This document shows, piece by piece, positions 13,552-24,771 of a stretch of 64,000 nt of DNA (position 1 is its first letter; every line of letters begins with the position of its first letter). A program made the position numbers and the translations under genes. The stretch is from Corella eumyota (taxonomy: Eukaryota; Chordata; Ascidiacea; Phlebobranchia; Corellidae): the NCBI GenBank assembly GCA_963082875.1, contig OY720102.1:1860001-1924000 (forward strand), read 5' to 3'. A model generated the notes under the pieces. That model had not been told where the DNA came from and did not search any database. It saw only the letters and a list, made by a program, of their open reading frames with translations.

Positions 13552-15044
13552 TTACCTCTTTAAAAAAATATTGTTATAACTAATTATAAACTATTATCAA
13601 TTATTTAAACCTTGTTAGTTAAATATATTATGCTAATTTGTTTTATAATTAGGTACTATATATAATTTATTAGTTAATATTAAATTTTATTTTATTTAAT
13701 AATTCATTTTACATGCTTTTATATGTATGACTTAATATGCAAATCTATACCAAGTGTTTAGTCATCTTTTATTGCGAATTAGGCAAAATCTTAAACAATA
13801 AATTATTGTGAATAAATATTAATTTTACAAAACAACTACAAAAACACACAAAAATTTTATACAACTTATATTTACCAAGGTTTAATATATCGGTTGAATA
13901 ATAAGAATCTGAATAAATAAAAAAAATTTCAAAACTACCATAAAAAATGAACTGTGAGGATTGAAAGGTTTTAGAAACTGCAAGAGATGGTTAATACTGA
14001 AAAGTTTCAGTGTCGTAATAAAGGTCAATATTGATAAAGAAGAAGTTAATTTTTAACTGAATCATTACATTGTTTAAGAGTTGTAAAACTTACAATTCTG
14101 TTGAATTTTCATTACGAGCCCAGGCTTGCATAATGGTCTCATCATTAACGACAAGTTCCTTATGCAAAACACTGTATAATCAAACTACAATAGATTACAG
14201 AACAGAGAAAAATCAAGCAGAAAAATGAGTACAATTCTTTATCACCACAATTCTTAAAAAATGAGTACAATTCTTTATTACCACAATTCTTACTTCTATA
14301 GTATGTAGTTGCCACTTATACTTAAATATGTAACAAATTATCAAGTTCCAGTTGCTTTATCAACGCGTCAAGCTGAACAAATCATAATAAATGACAGGTT
14401 TAAACAGAAAATGTTTCAAGTTTTAACTGTCAACATGCCGAAGTGGTAATTAGTAAAGCCGTGACATGGATAATTATATGTTTATAGTAACGTATCCTTG
14501 TGCACCATTTATTATTACAAAGAGTTCAAGTCATATTTAATTGGAAATTGGTTATTGCAATGATGTAATAGTCCATACTTTAAACTTTAAAGTTATTATA
14601 ATTTAGACCCTTAAACAATTGTTCCTTTAGTTGGTACACAAAAACTTAAAATATTGCTAAAATACTTTTTTTTGCTTTTGTTTAACTTAAAATTATCGTT
14701 GTTTGGTTAACTATAAAATGACTAACACATTTTTGATTATTTTCTTAGAAATTTATGTTTACAAAACAATATTATGCTATAATATAGGGGAAGTTGTAAT
14801 GGAACACTTACAAAAATGTTCATTTTTATTTTAGATATCATTTACTTATGATTTAGTTAATTGCTAGGGAATATAAGACAATAACGTTTTAATATTAAAT
14901 TGAACATGTAAGCAATTAGTAAATATAGTTTTAATTTGTTAAACTACAAGACAAAAGTAAATAATAATGTTATAATGTTCCGTACTTAGCACAGAAAAAA
15001 AATTATGATTTGAGGCAAATTTTTTTTTAGGAAATACTTAAATA
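13552..15044. other. Intergenic between TLC copies 4 and 5, contains the duplication junction
   Basis: 3' flank of copy 4 (repeated at 17658-18346) followed by the 5' flank of copy 5 (a copy of 9830-10587). At the junction a stretch of about 36 bases starting atgagtacaattctttat is itself repeated in tandem (14225-14260 and 14261-14291). No gene seen. Confidence 0.6.
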
Positions 15045-17657
15045 ATGGAAATAAATAATTTATTGCTATTAAATGTATCTGTGGTTATTTTATCAACTTC
15101 TTTTTGCTATTACCCTCTAAAGAAAATCGTTTTTTTAATTTCAAGCCATTTTTCAGCTTACAATAACTTATCAGAGTCTAAAAAGTTGGATTGGTACAAT
15201 AGGTAGAAAACTACATAACTTTATTTATGTTTAATGCTTTAAATAAGTAGAGAGGTACTGATAGTGCGGACTACTTCATAAGGTCTTGGGTTTACTTTCA
15301 ACTGCTTTTAATTATTAAGCTTCTTTACTTTATAAAGAATTTTTGAACTGCAAAAAAAAGTTTTTGTTGTTTAGGAAATCAATTTACTTGCTCAATAACA
15401 TTAAAACTGGCAAAGTCAACTATCGGGTCATAAAAGGTTTTGAGAGTAAACCCTTTGTTAATATTCAATAAATGTATTAATATTTGCCTTTTTCAGTTTT
15501 AAATCATTTCTTCATGCACTGGTTGTTAGCATTCTTATTTGTATCTCCTATAAATTTAATAAGGAAAAACATGAAGATCAAATATGGTAAGCAATACAAT
15601 ATTTAAGTTATTTAAATTACATTTAATTTATTTTTAACTTTTCTATTTTAATATTTTAAACACACTTCTTATGTGTATTCTATTGTGTTGTAGGGGCCAG
15701 TACTGGTTAAATGGAGTTACTATGGCTATTTCAAATGGTTATGCAATACAAGGTAAGTAATGCGAACACATACTTTATCTATATGGGCTAACTTGACTAA
15801 CAAATATAAATTAACTTCAATTACCCCAACCCAGACTTAAGTTGCCTTGGCAGTTTGAGTTAATATTGATTAAAGTTGCCTGATAATTTTGCTCAGTGCA
15901 CTGTTTATTGTACCTTAGTCTACAGCCTATAGCATGGAAACAGAGTAAGGATTTAAACATAGATTTCACAATGTGTTGTTACTGCATTTGATTAGCTGTG
16001 AATGATAAAACAATATTTATAGATTTGATCATGATCTTGTATTTGAAAAATTGGAGAAATGAAAAAGGTTTCGTAATTCACCATGTTGCTATAATAGTTG
16101 GTGATAGTTGGCTGCTTGTATGTAAAAGACCTTTTGTTTTTTTGTATATATCTTTATCCTCGATGTGGGAAAGTTTAATGCGCAACTTAAACATAGAGTA
16201 ACATCAGTTACTCGACCCAGTCTCGAGTTGCCTGTGGCAGTTTGGGATATTATAGATTATAATTGCCTGGTAATTATGCTGCTAATAGGTGCTGGCTGAG
16301 CAGGAGTTCGTACCGTTTATAGCGCCTTACTTAAGGTCGCTACAGCATGATATCAGTGGGGGTTGAACCCACGATCTCATGTGTGGTGTGGCAAGTGTTT
16401 TCACCACTAAACCACACTTTTGTTTTTATAAACTTATATTTGCACAATATGCTTTTTGTTAAAGTGTTGTAAGAAGTACTTATATAAATCCTTTTGTGTC
16501 ATATTATTTAACCTTCGAATGCCAATTTTTTATACAGCAGATTTACCCTTTTATACCAATAAGTTATACTCTATCGTTTAATGTATAGTTTGATTACAGT
16601 CTTATGTATTAGCCCATATCTCTTAGCTTACAGGATCTTAGAGTGCTTTATTTTTTGTTGGATTGTTGATTACAATCTAATCTAATAACCGGTATCATTT
16701 AGTTTGCAGGATTTTTGTGGGAAGCTTGGACAGTTAGAGCAATGGCTGAGTTTTCAAGTGTATTTTTAAATATTAGGTAAACATTTTCTAAATTTATTTA
16801 TGTACACACATATAATTTATTTCTTTTAAAAGCCTATTAAATTAGAGCAAGATATAAAGGAGGCAATAAAATCTTAGCTTAAAAAGATAAGTTAAGATTT
16901 CGTAAGAAGATTCTGGTATACTAAAATATTTTATTTTTGGTAATTTTAAAGGGATCTTCTTATAATAATGGATAAGAAGGATTCAAAATTCGCCTTTTTC
17001 AACAATTTGGTGTTTTCTTTTACTTTCTTTGTATTCAGAATAATTCCATTACCGACGGTTTATTTGATTTTTTATAACAATTGGGGAACAGAAGCTATGT
17101 TAAGGTATTAGAAATTATTTTTTTTGGTTAAATTTTGGTCTATATTTATTTATAATAGCCTGTTTTAAAGTTGGGAGTATATTTTTAATATCGTTGCTAC
17201 TCTTAACTTATACTTGGCTATGGTAAGTCACCCTTTTTTTGTATATATCTTTATCCTCGATGTGGGAAAGTCGAATGCGCGACTTAAACATGGAGTAACA
17301 ACAGCTACTCAGACCCAGTCTCGAGTTGCCTGTGACAGTTTGGGATATTATAGATTATAATTGCCCAATAATTATACTGCTGATTAAGTGCTGGTCCAGC
17401 AAAAGTTTATACCGTTTATAGCGCCGTACTCAAGGGCGCTTTAGCATGAGATCAGTGGGGATTGAACCCACGATCTCATGTGTGGTGTAGCAAGTGTCTT
17501 CCAATACTTGATTTGTAAATATCCTTTTTTTAGGATGGGAGTAGGAAAATATATATTTGTTACCACGATTGCTTTAGATGTTTTAAATATCTTTTGGTTT
17601 TATCGGATCTTATGCGCATTATATAAAGTATTTTTTATAAAATCGAAAAAAAACTAA
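15045..17657 (+). CDS. TLC-domain membrane protein, TLCD4-like, copy 5
   Basis: Seven coding exons: 15045-15202, 15497-15586, 15694-15752, 15996-16117, 16703-16776, 16952-17104, 17534-17657, giving 259 residues. Nearly identical to copy 4 in exons 3 to 7 but clearly different in exon 1 (for example ILSTSFCYYPLKK against TLTIYFFYYPFKK). An extra A in an A run near the end (17646-17653, eight A's against seven in copy 4) changes the C-terminus from KKTKSS to KKN followed by a stop. This affects only the last few residues. TLC histidines are present (FVIHHVAIIV). Confidence 0.9.
16139..16420 (-). mobile_element. tRNA-derived SINE in intron 4 of TLC copy 5
   Basis: Minus-strand copy, flanked on both sides by cttttgttttt, a target-site duplication of about 11 bases. 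The corresponding site in copy 4 is empty, so this is a post-duplication insertion independent of the one at 11874. Confidence 0.82.
17232..17499 (-). mobile_element. tRNA-derived SINE in intron 6 of TLC copy 5, head truncated
   Basis: Same insertion as the one at 12768, with the same left border. Its right end stops inside the tRNA-like head and passes directly into cttccaatac, which in copy 4 lies about 180 bases further on. A deletion therefore removed the end of the SINE and the adjoining intron. Confidence 0.78.
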
Positions 17658-19622
17658 AAGTAGATAATAACCTTTTTAAAAAATATCGTTATAACTAATT
17701 ATAAACTATTACCAATTATTTAAACCTTGTTAGTTAAATATATTATGCTAATTTGTTTTATAATTAGGTACTATATATAATTTATTAGTTAAATTTTATT
17801 CTATTTAATAATTTATTTTACATGCTTTTATATTTATGACTTAATATGCAAATCTATACCAAGTGTTTAGTCATCTTTTATTGCGAATTAGGCAAAATCT
17901 TAAACAATAAATTATTGTGAATAAATATAAATTTTACGAAACTACTACAAAAACACAAAATTTTTTACAACTTATATTCACCAAGGTTTAATATGATATC
18001 AGTTTAATAATAAGAATCTGAATAAATAAAAAAAATTTCAAAACTACCATAAAAAATGAACTGTGAGGATTGAAAGGTTTTAGAAACTGCAAGAGGTGGT
18101 TAATACTGAAAGGTTTCAGTATTGTAAAAAAGATCAATATTGATAAAGAAGAAGTTAATTTTTAACTAAGGCATAACATTGCTTAAGAGTTGTAAAACTT
18201 TACAATTCTGTTGAATTTTCATTACATGCCCAGGTTTGCATGATGGCCCCATCATTAACGACAAGTTCCTTATGCCAAACACTTCATAAACAAACTACAA
18301 TAGATTACAGAACAGAGAAAAATCAAGTAGAAAAAGGAGTACAATAGCAAAAGCGCGCTACAAAATAATCATATTGATTGGTCCTTTTTTGTTTAAATTA
18401 TTTACATAATCTTAGATTACTAAAATAAGTAAAAATTAACGAACAAACTCCAATAGTGTATGTTAAATGGGTTCTTAATATTTTTAACAGTAATTATATA
18501 ATCTCTACAATCTTTAAATTAAACAAACATAGTCTAAAAAACGCTTTTCATGTACCTAAATAATGTACAAAAAAAAATATAATACACTGGCAAAAAAAAA
18601 CTCTCAAAAAAGAGCCGAGTCCTAACAAAGAATTTAAAAGATTATTTATATACACTCAAACAATTTACCAATAATGGTAATTTAATATCGTCCCCCAAAA
18701 AATGGTGAAAAATATAGGTTAATCGCAAAAAAAGCATTATAATAAATGTAGTTGATACAACTACTTTAGAAAAATATATACAACCTATGTATTCCTACTA
18801 AAAACAATATTATTTTTGGCATTTTAAAATTAAATAATAATTAAATCGTAATAGGACTTCTTAAAAATACAAAAACTTTAAAGAAGGTGTGAGGTCATCA
18901 CACACAACACTCATATAAAGTCATTTTTAACCAAAAATGGAGCAGAGGAATAGTTCAATTGCAAAAGCGGTTCGTAAAAAAATCAAGTTTTTTTTCAAGT
19001 GGAAAGCTTCTGCTATCACGACCTCATCTCGTACGAAAACCTTCCATCTTTTTTCACATTACGATCACGCAATTCTTGAGTGTTTCCGCTTTGTGTCTAA
19101 ACAATATTTACATTGTTAGAAATTAACCGAAGTTTGTTTGGTAGGGAAAGATATAGCGAGTCTTCACCCGGGGAATCACCTCCGGGTGTATTAATTACTC
19201 AAATAAGAGAAGGTTGTTGTTTTTGTGGAATTGCGACCAACGATAAGTTTGACCAAATTTGGTGTTTCAAGTAATTGCTGTTAGCAACTTGCTCGACACT
19301 GTAGCAAATGTGTCGTAACTATAAACGCATTGTCATCGTGAAAAAAAGGAAAAATTTAGGGAAGTAAGTGTTGTTATCAGACTTAAAAATCGTGTTTTTT
19401 GTTGTCTAAATTGTTTTCAACTTTTTGGGGCTTTTTGAATAATTTGTTTATGATTTCCCCTGAAAAAACTTTATTAAAATTATTTTACCTAATCAAAAGT
19501 TTTAGGTAAAAACTTATGCTTATATTTTAAAATTAATTTAATACCACTATTCTAATATTAAATGTACTTAACGCAAAAACATCAATATTATATTACACAT
19601 ATGAGTTTCATATACGGGTTTA
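17658..19622. other. Intergenic between TLC copy 5 and the ZU5 gene
   Basis: The left part (to 18346) duplicates the 3' flank of TLC copy 4. The rest has no convincing gene; a 60-codon ATG frame at 18937-19119 has no recognisable family. A perfect 7-bp inverted repeat, cacccgg at 19165 and ccgggtg at 19182, stands out from its A+T-rich surroundings. Confidence 0.45.
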
Positions 19623-22484
19623 TTAAGCATGAAACAATTTTCTTAGAATGATTTGCGATGGCTGAAGGAAGTTATTGTTAAATTTATAAGGCGCTGCTTT
19701 TTAAAATCTTGTTAGGCCACTTATTTCTAAGCTATATTAGACTAACAACTATATCAAAGTCATGTTTTGCACTCTTACCTGAGATTTCCTTGTACGTGTT
19801 GGGTCCAAATTTTCTAGTTCTGACAATCGGTTAGTTGTCTCGAACATATTTCGTAAGGCAAAGACGCTGAGTCGATTTTGACCGCTTCCGTCACTTGGAC
19901 TCGCTTGGCTCTCATTTGAATCACTTGGCTGAGCGATAAACACGTCTTCCGATAAAGATCTGTTCCTTTGGTCATGCCCAGAATCACAAATCATTGACAC
20001 TGTAGAATAGGAAGTACCTGTAAGTTAAAAGAACGACATCTTGAAAATCGTATAAATGTATATTTGTTGGTAAATACAAGTTTATATATATATATATCTT
20101 TTGTATATATCTTTATCCTCGAGGTGGGAAAGTCGAATGCTCGACTTAAACCTAAAGTAACAACTGTTACTCCGACCCAGTCTCGAGTTGCCTGTAGCAG
20201 TTTGGGATATTATAGATTATAATTGCCCGATAATTATGTTGCTGATTAAGTGCTGGCTCAGCAGGAGTTCATACCGTTTATAGCGTCTCAAGGGAGCTAC
20301 AGCATGAGAGCAGTGGGGATTAAACCCACGACATCATGGTGTGTAGCAAGTGTTCTAACCACTACACCACGCTGCCGGTTGAGAGGTTAAAAGTTTTTGT
20401 ACTTGAAATATGTACCTGGAAGGTTAGGGCGTGCAGAACCAGGTCGATTTAAAGTGGACTGCTGACTTGGGGAGGGGGAAGTGGTGCTCGATGTATATCT
20501 TTGTGCTGGCTTAGCACCGCGTCTTTGACCTATATGTGTGCGGGATAGAGAACTGTAATCAGAGGCATAAGACGGAGGTCTTGAATCGAATGGATGGAAT
20601 TGCTGTGCCGAGACAGGGTATGTAGGATTTCCACGTCGTTGAACAAGCCCTGGCCAGTTTAAAATTAACTTGTCGGTGATTTTAGAGATTGGAGGTAGTA
20701 GAGATTGTGTGTACAAGTCCCCCTCATTTGGTTTTATAGCTTGGCAGATGGAGTAACCAATTTTAGTTGTCTGTTGGTGTTCATTAAGATTTGTGTGAGT
20801 GATGTTACATGTCTTGTGGATGATATCATCACTCTCCAGTCGTTCATGGTCGATTTCAAGCGTTGTTGGATCAATTGTAAGTGGGTGATTCGAAGGGTTT
20901 AGTTGTAAATTAATCTCCTTATCAAGAGGCACAGAAAAGGTCTGGAAGGGAATTAAATTCACGTCGTTACTAAACTGACTTTGAACCCTTTGGTAATCGT
21001 CGTTTGAGGTGTTATGGCAGTGCGGGCCTACATACCAAATCAACTCCTTCTCGGTTGGAACATTCTGGGTCTTGCAGAAGGTTTGCGTCCAAAGTAAACG
21101 CTTCATTTCAGGCCTGTAACTATTCTCTGGTTCTGGAGCCCGGTCGCAAAAGTGATCTGCGGTGTAGATTACTTCTCCTTTTGTGTCAATAACAGACTTT
21201 GATTCCAATTTCCATTTAGAGCTCGCACATGAACGTACGAACACTTTGACTGGAACTGTGTTTTTAATGGCTGAATACGAGGAGGTCAGTTTTACTGTGA
21301 ATTTCTTGTGGAATTTCGTACCAGAGGGCTCGAATCTTAAGGTCTCAGCAATAGCGAAGTGTTGTTTCTTGTTTTTTAGAATGTTCTCACCCGGAATTGT
21401 AGATAGTCGAATTGCCACGTCCTTCATCACAGCATCAGGCGGGAATTTGACCTCGTAATTTCCGTGGCGGATTGTTTTTCCTTCCCGAGGTATTATAAAT
21501 CGAGCTGAGTTTCTGCTGTTGGTGGACGGGCTATTTTTCTCCCTGTATTTAACAGACAGGGGGGAGTGAATATTTTTCAGCTCTCTTTCTTTAGCTCGCT
21601 TGCCTTTTTTGAATCCGCGAGATGGCGATGTGTTCTTCCTCTGTTTACAAAACACAAGCCAGAACATGAGGCCCGCCACGCCGATAACAATTACCGTTAT
21701 AGCCACTCCAGCTATCGTTGAAAGTGGTAAGTCGGCATCTGAACAAAACCAGAGTTAACTTCATTGGCTTAATGTTAAATTTCAACTAATGTGGTTTTCG
21801 ATAAAAGTTCAAATTTTGTGTTTTTATAAAAGTAAAAACCTAAATGATAGCTTAAAAGGTCCGGTAGCGGGATTGAGCGGTCATGGCAGCGAATTACGAG
21901 CCGAAAGGTTTCGGGTTAGAGCCGCACCATTGCCACACTATTCGCCCTTGAGCCCGGCGTTTACAGATAGCTTAAAACACGTCATAATAGCACACCCTTT
22001 CCGAATAAAAAATATAAAACCTACCACCTTAAGGTGATATGAAAAAAAAAATAATAATAGCTTAAAGGTATCAGAAAAGAATTTATGTTGGATTAAGTAT
22101 CTTTACACAGCAAACACAGTCATTTGATAAATTCTGTATTGGCGCTATTAGGTTAACGTTATGTTTATCTATCAACCACGGAAACAAAGAAAAGCGGAAC
22201 CAAAATTTACGGTCCTAGTTTGCCATCGTAACTTGATATATTTTAAAAACCTAAGCCATTACTTTAAATATACAACTAATTTAATATAAAATCTATTGTA
22301 CATACAACTTGTAAAATACACAATCTTTATGTACATAACCAATACACACAATCTATTAAACATTATTGAAATTACCTTCGCCAATTTCTGTCGTTGAGTT
22401 ACTATTAATATTCATTGAAGTTGTATGAACGTTGATTGCTGCTTGAGTAATGCTTCTTGAGAGCATTGCTGCAGTTGGGCCCAT
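19623..22484 (-). CDS. Single-pass membrane protein with ZU5-type domain (UNC5-like)
   Basis: Four exons: 22484-22376, 21738-20416, 20017-19779, 19661-19623, giving 569 residues with phases that agree at every junction. A short Ser/Thr/Asn-rich N-terminus (about 43 residues, no signal peptide seen) precedes a membrane helix (about residues 44-67, GVAITVIVIGVAGLMFW). A basic juxtamembrane stretch and a ZU5-like domain follow (about 115-240; it opens GNYEVKFPPDAV and includes ETLRFEPSGTKF). The rest is a low-complexity Ser/Pro-rich tail. ZU5 occurs in UNC5 netrin receptors, ankyrins and ZO-1; here no death domain or extracellular Ig/TSP domains are visible, so this is not a full UNC5. Exon 2 could also end unspliced at a stop at 20387, giving a shorter form. 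The last exon is 13 codons and its stop overlaps an AATAAA, which makes it plausible but the least certain part. Confidence 0.75.
20098..20378 (-). mobile_element. tRNA-derived SINE in an intron of the ZU5 gene
   Basis: Minus-strand copy from the T-rich tail (tgtatatatctttatcctcg) to the tRNA-like head (ccacgctgccgg). It lies between exons 2 and 3 of the ZU5 gene, directly next to a TA dinucleotide run at about 20085. Confidence 0.82.
21850..21975 (+). repeat. Possible second SINE-like repeat
   Basis: A GC-richer block in an intron of the ZU5 gene with a tRNA-like promoter flavour (gagcggtcatggcagcg, then ggtttcgggttagagccgc). A decayed relative may lie at about 25000-25140 (ggcagcgaactag, ggtcgaaaggttt). 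Only two poor copies are seen, so the family call is weak. Confidence 0.35.
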
Positions 22485-24771
22485 GGTTGTACAATTTTAC
22501 ACCAATAGTTTTAAAATATTAAGTTTATAAACACAGTTGCAAATATATCTAAATAAACACTAACAGAAAATTTAAATTTTCTTTACTTTATAATCAAAAA
22601 TTGTTTTATATTGAACAAGCGTTTTAATATTTCTAGAAAAAAATGCCACTAGTTTTTTTTATGTTACGAAATCGAATCCTAACTTAGCTAACATCTAAGC
22701 AAGCGCCTAATACGATTATTCCCTCGAGCTGTTAAATAGGTATAAGCTTTTTATATAGAAGTTTCCCTTTTTCTAAAAATAAAAAATCTCGCTGGAAAGT
22801 TTTGCGGGATTTTAGAAATAACTTAAGCTCTTGAATTATAAGTATTTTAAGCATTCAAAATCCAAAAATTTTACTAAAAACATATAGATTTTTTAATAGT
22901 AAGTTATAGAGATATTGTTAGTCAAAGGAAATGTAATACGTTAAAGTACAAGCTGAAGCGTTTTTTTTAATACGTTAAAATACAAATTAAATCGTGAACT
23001 TGAAAAAGTTTAAATACCGATTAAAAATGATATTCAAAATGTTTAATAAGTCGCAGTAATAATTATAAGCGGGTTCTGTAATAATTTAATCTGTATACAC
23101 TTACTGTTAACAAAATATTAGCGGCAATCTAATCTAGAATTATATTTATTTTTTTAATATACCCGAGACCCACTTTAAATTACACCACGTTAACACTGTA
23201 TATATGATATACAAACCCTGCAGATAAAAGCTTGTCAATACATTACATCATATATTATTACACTTGAGTTTTCAAAGCGTGTAATGCAATTGAATAAAGA
23301 ACGTCTGCTCTTCGACTCAACTTTTGTATTCAAAACATTGACATGGCGGCCCCGTCTTTTATAAAGGTGTAGCGGAGCGACACGGACTTCCCCTTTTCCG
23401 GATTGTGTTGAAAAAACCTTTTTTTGGATACTAATTCGATTTGCTTTTGAAATAAGGTGGTGTTGTTTTGTAATATGTTATTATAGGATTAGGTTCTTTT
23501 ATTTAATTTTTAAAAACATCTGAGTTTTGTTAAAATGTTTAAAAATCTTAAATTAAAAAAAGACATAGGAAAAACATTGTGTAAAAATATGATAAATTTA
23601 ATTAAAAATTAACAAAATTAAACATTACGTCATAGTAGACATCCACTTTTGTCATAATAGGAAATAAAATGACAAAGGAACTTGACAAAAATTTAAAAAG
23701 TAAACAAAATTACCGTCTGGAGTTTGAAATACGTTAGCTAAGCACACATTACATAAGTTAACATGAATTTTAGTACTAAACTTAAGCAAATATTATTTGC
23801 AGCTGCCGTGTTTAATTGTACGTGCACTCTTATGTTGCAACACTACCGTTATACTAAGTAGCCTATCGAAATCCAAACATTATGTTTAATTATATTATAA
23901 GTCACCTGACACTCCCTTTTTGCGGGCCAATTAAATTACAAAGAAATTAGGGCGTAGTTTTTGATGTGAATCCACACGTGCTACCAAGGAAACTTATTCG
24001 ATTTCAGTTCCTCTATTTCAGGTTTTGCACACCATGAAACTTGAAGTTTTAGTTTAAAAAACTAAGATTGTGCGCACTATACGATAATCACAGACAAGTC
24101 TTATCAAGTAATTATATACAGCTTCATTGTCTAAAAAAACGAAAGGTATTCTGAACCACTAAATGCCCCAATTTTTTTACTATTACAATGCCATTGTAAG
24201 AGTCGTAATCTTTGCACACTTTTTAACCATCCTTTAATTATCTTTAAGGTTTTGCACACATTACTTTGAAAAACATATTAATTTACAGACATAAATAGAC
24301 AGTGGTTATTTAATATGTATGCTGTAATCCTAAAATTCCTTACAACTAAGGACAGTCGAACTTTGTACCGTTTGTTTTTTAACATTCTTTAGGCATTGAA
24401 TAATGTTACCTTACCCAATAAAAGTTGTTTTATGTCACAATGAGGTAATGGGGTATTGACCTCTTTAAAAGAGGTTTAGTTTAAATGGAAAATTACTAAG
24501 AAACTAATATTAAAAAGTTATATATTTACAGTGTAGCCATCTTACATTTTTAGTGGTCGTTACAGTATTTATCTAGTTTTATATTGGCGCCAAAATATAA
24601 ACTTTCGACTCTTTGCTAATAAGAACTCGACGACTTTATTTGTCATCAGTAAATATGCAAATTATGTCACCCAAAATGCAATATTTTAGTAAATGAAAAC
24701 GATATAAAAATTAGTTGCGTATATGAAGTACATTTTTACAAATGCAGAACTAAAAAAAAATGTGATCACAT
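22485..24771. other. Intergenic between the ZU5 gene and AIFM2-like copy 1
   Basis: Over 2 kb of mostly A+T-rich sequence with no open frame. A short GC-richer patch at 23340-23400 (catggcggccccg, gtagcggagcgacacgg) could be a promoter or untranslated exon of the ZU5 gene, but nothing proves it. Confidence 0.4.

Larger units (their letters stand above)
9830..14237. repeat. Tandem segmental duplication, left unit (TLC copy 4)
   Basis: The block starting ttctttattaccacaattc and ending after gagtacaat is repeated at 14271-18346. Flanks, introns and exons all align. Intron 1 is clearly more diverged than the segment from intron 2 to the 3' flank. The units differ in length mainly through an independent SINE in intron 4 and a deletion in intron 6 of the right unit. 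Confidence 0.85.
14271..18346. repeat. Tandem segmental duplication, right unit (TLC copy 5)
   Basis: Right-hand copy of the block at 9830-14237; it ends where the sequence after gagtacaat no longer matches. It is shorter by about 0.3 kb, largely because part of intron 6 after the SINE is deleted. Confidence 0.85.

Noticed and set aside
18937-19119. 60-codon ATG frame, basic and Ser-rich
   Set aside because: Too short and without homologue or paralogue in the window; kept only as a note in the intergenic entry.
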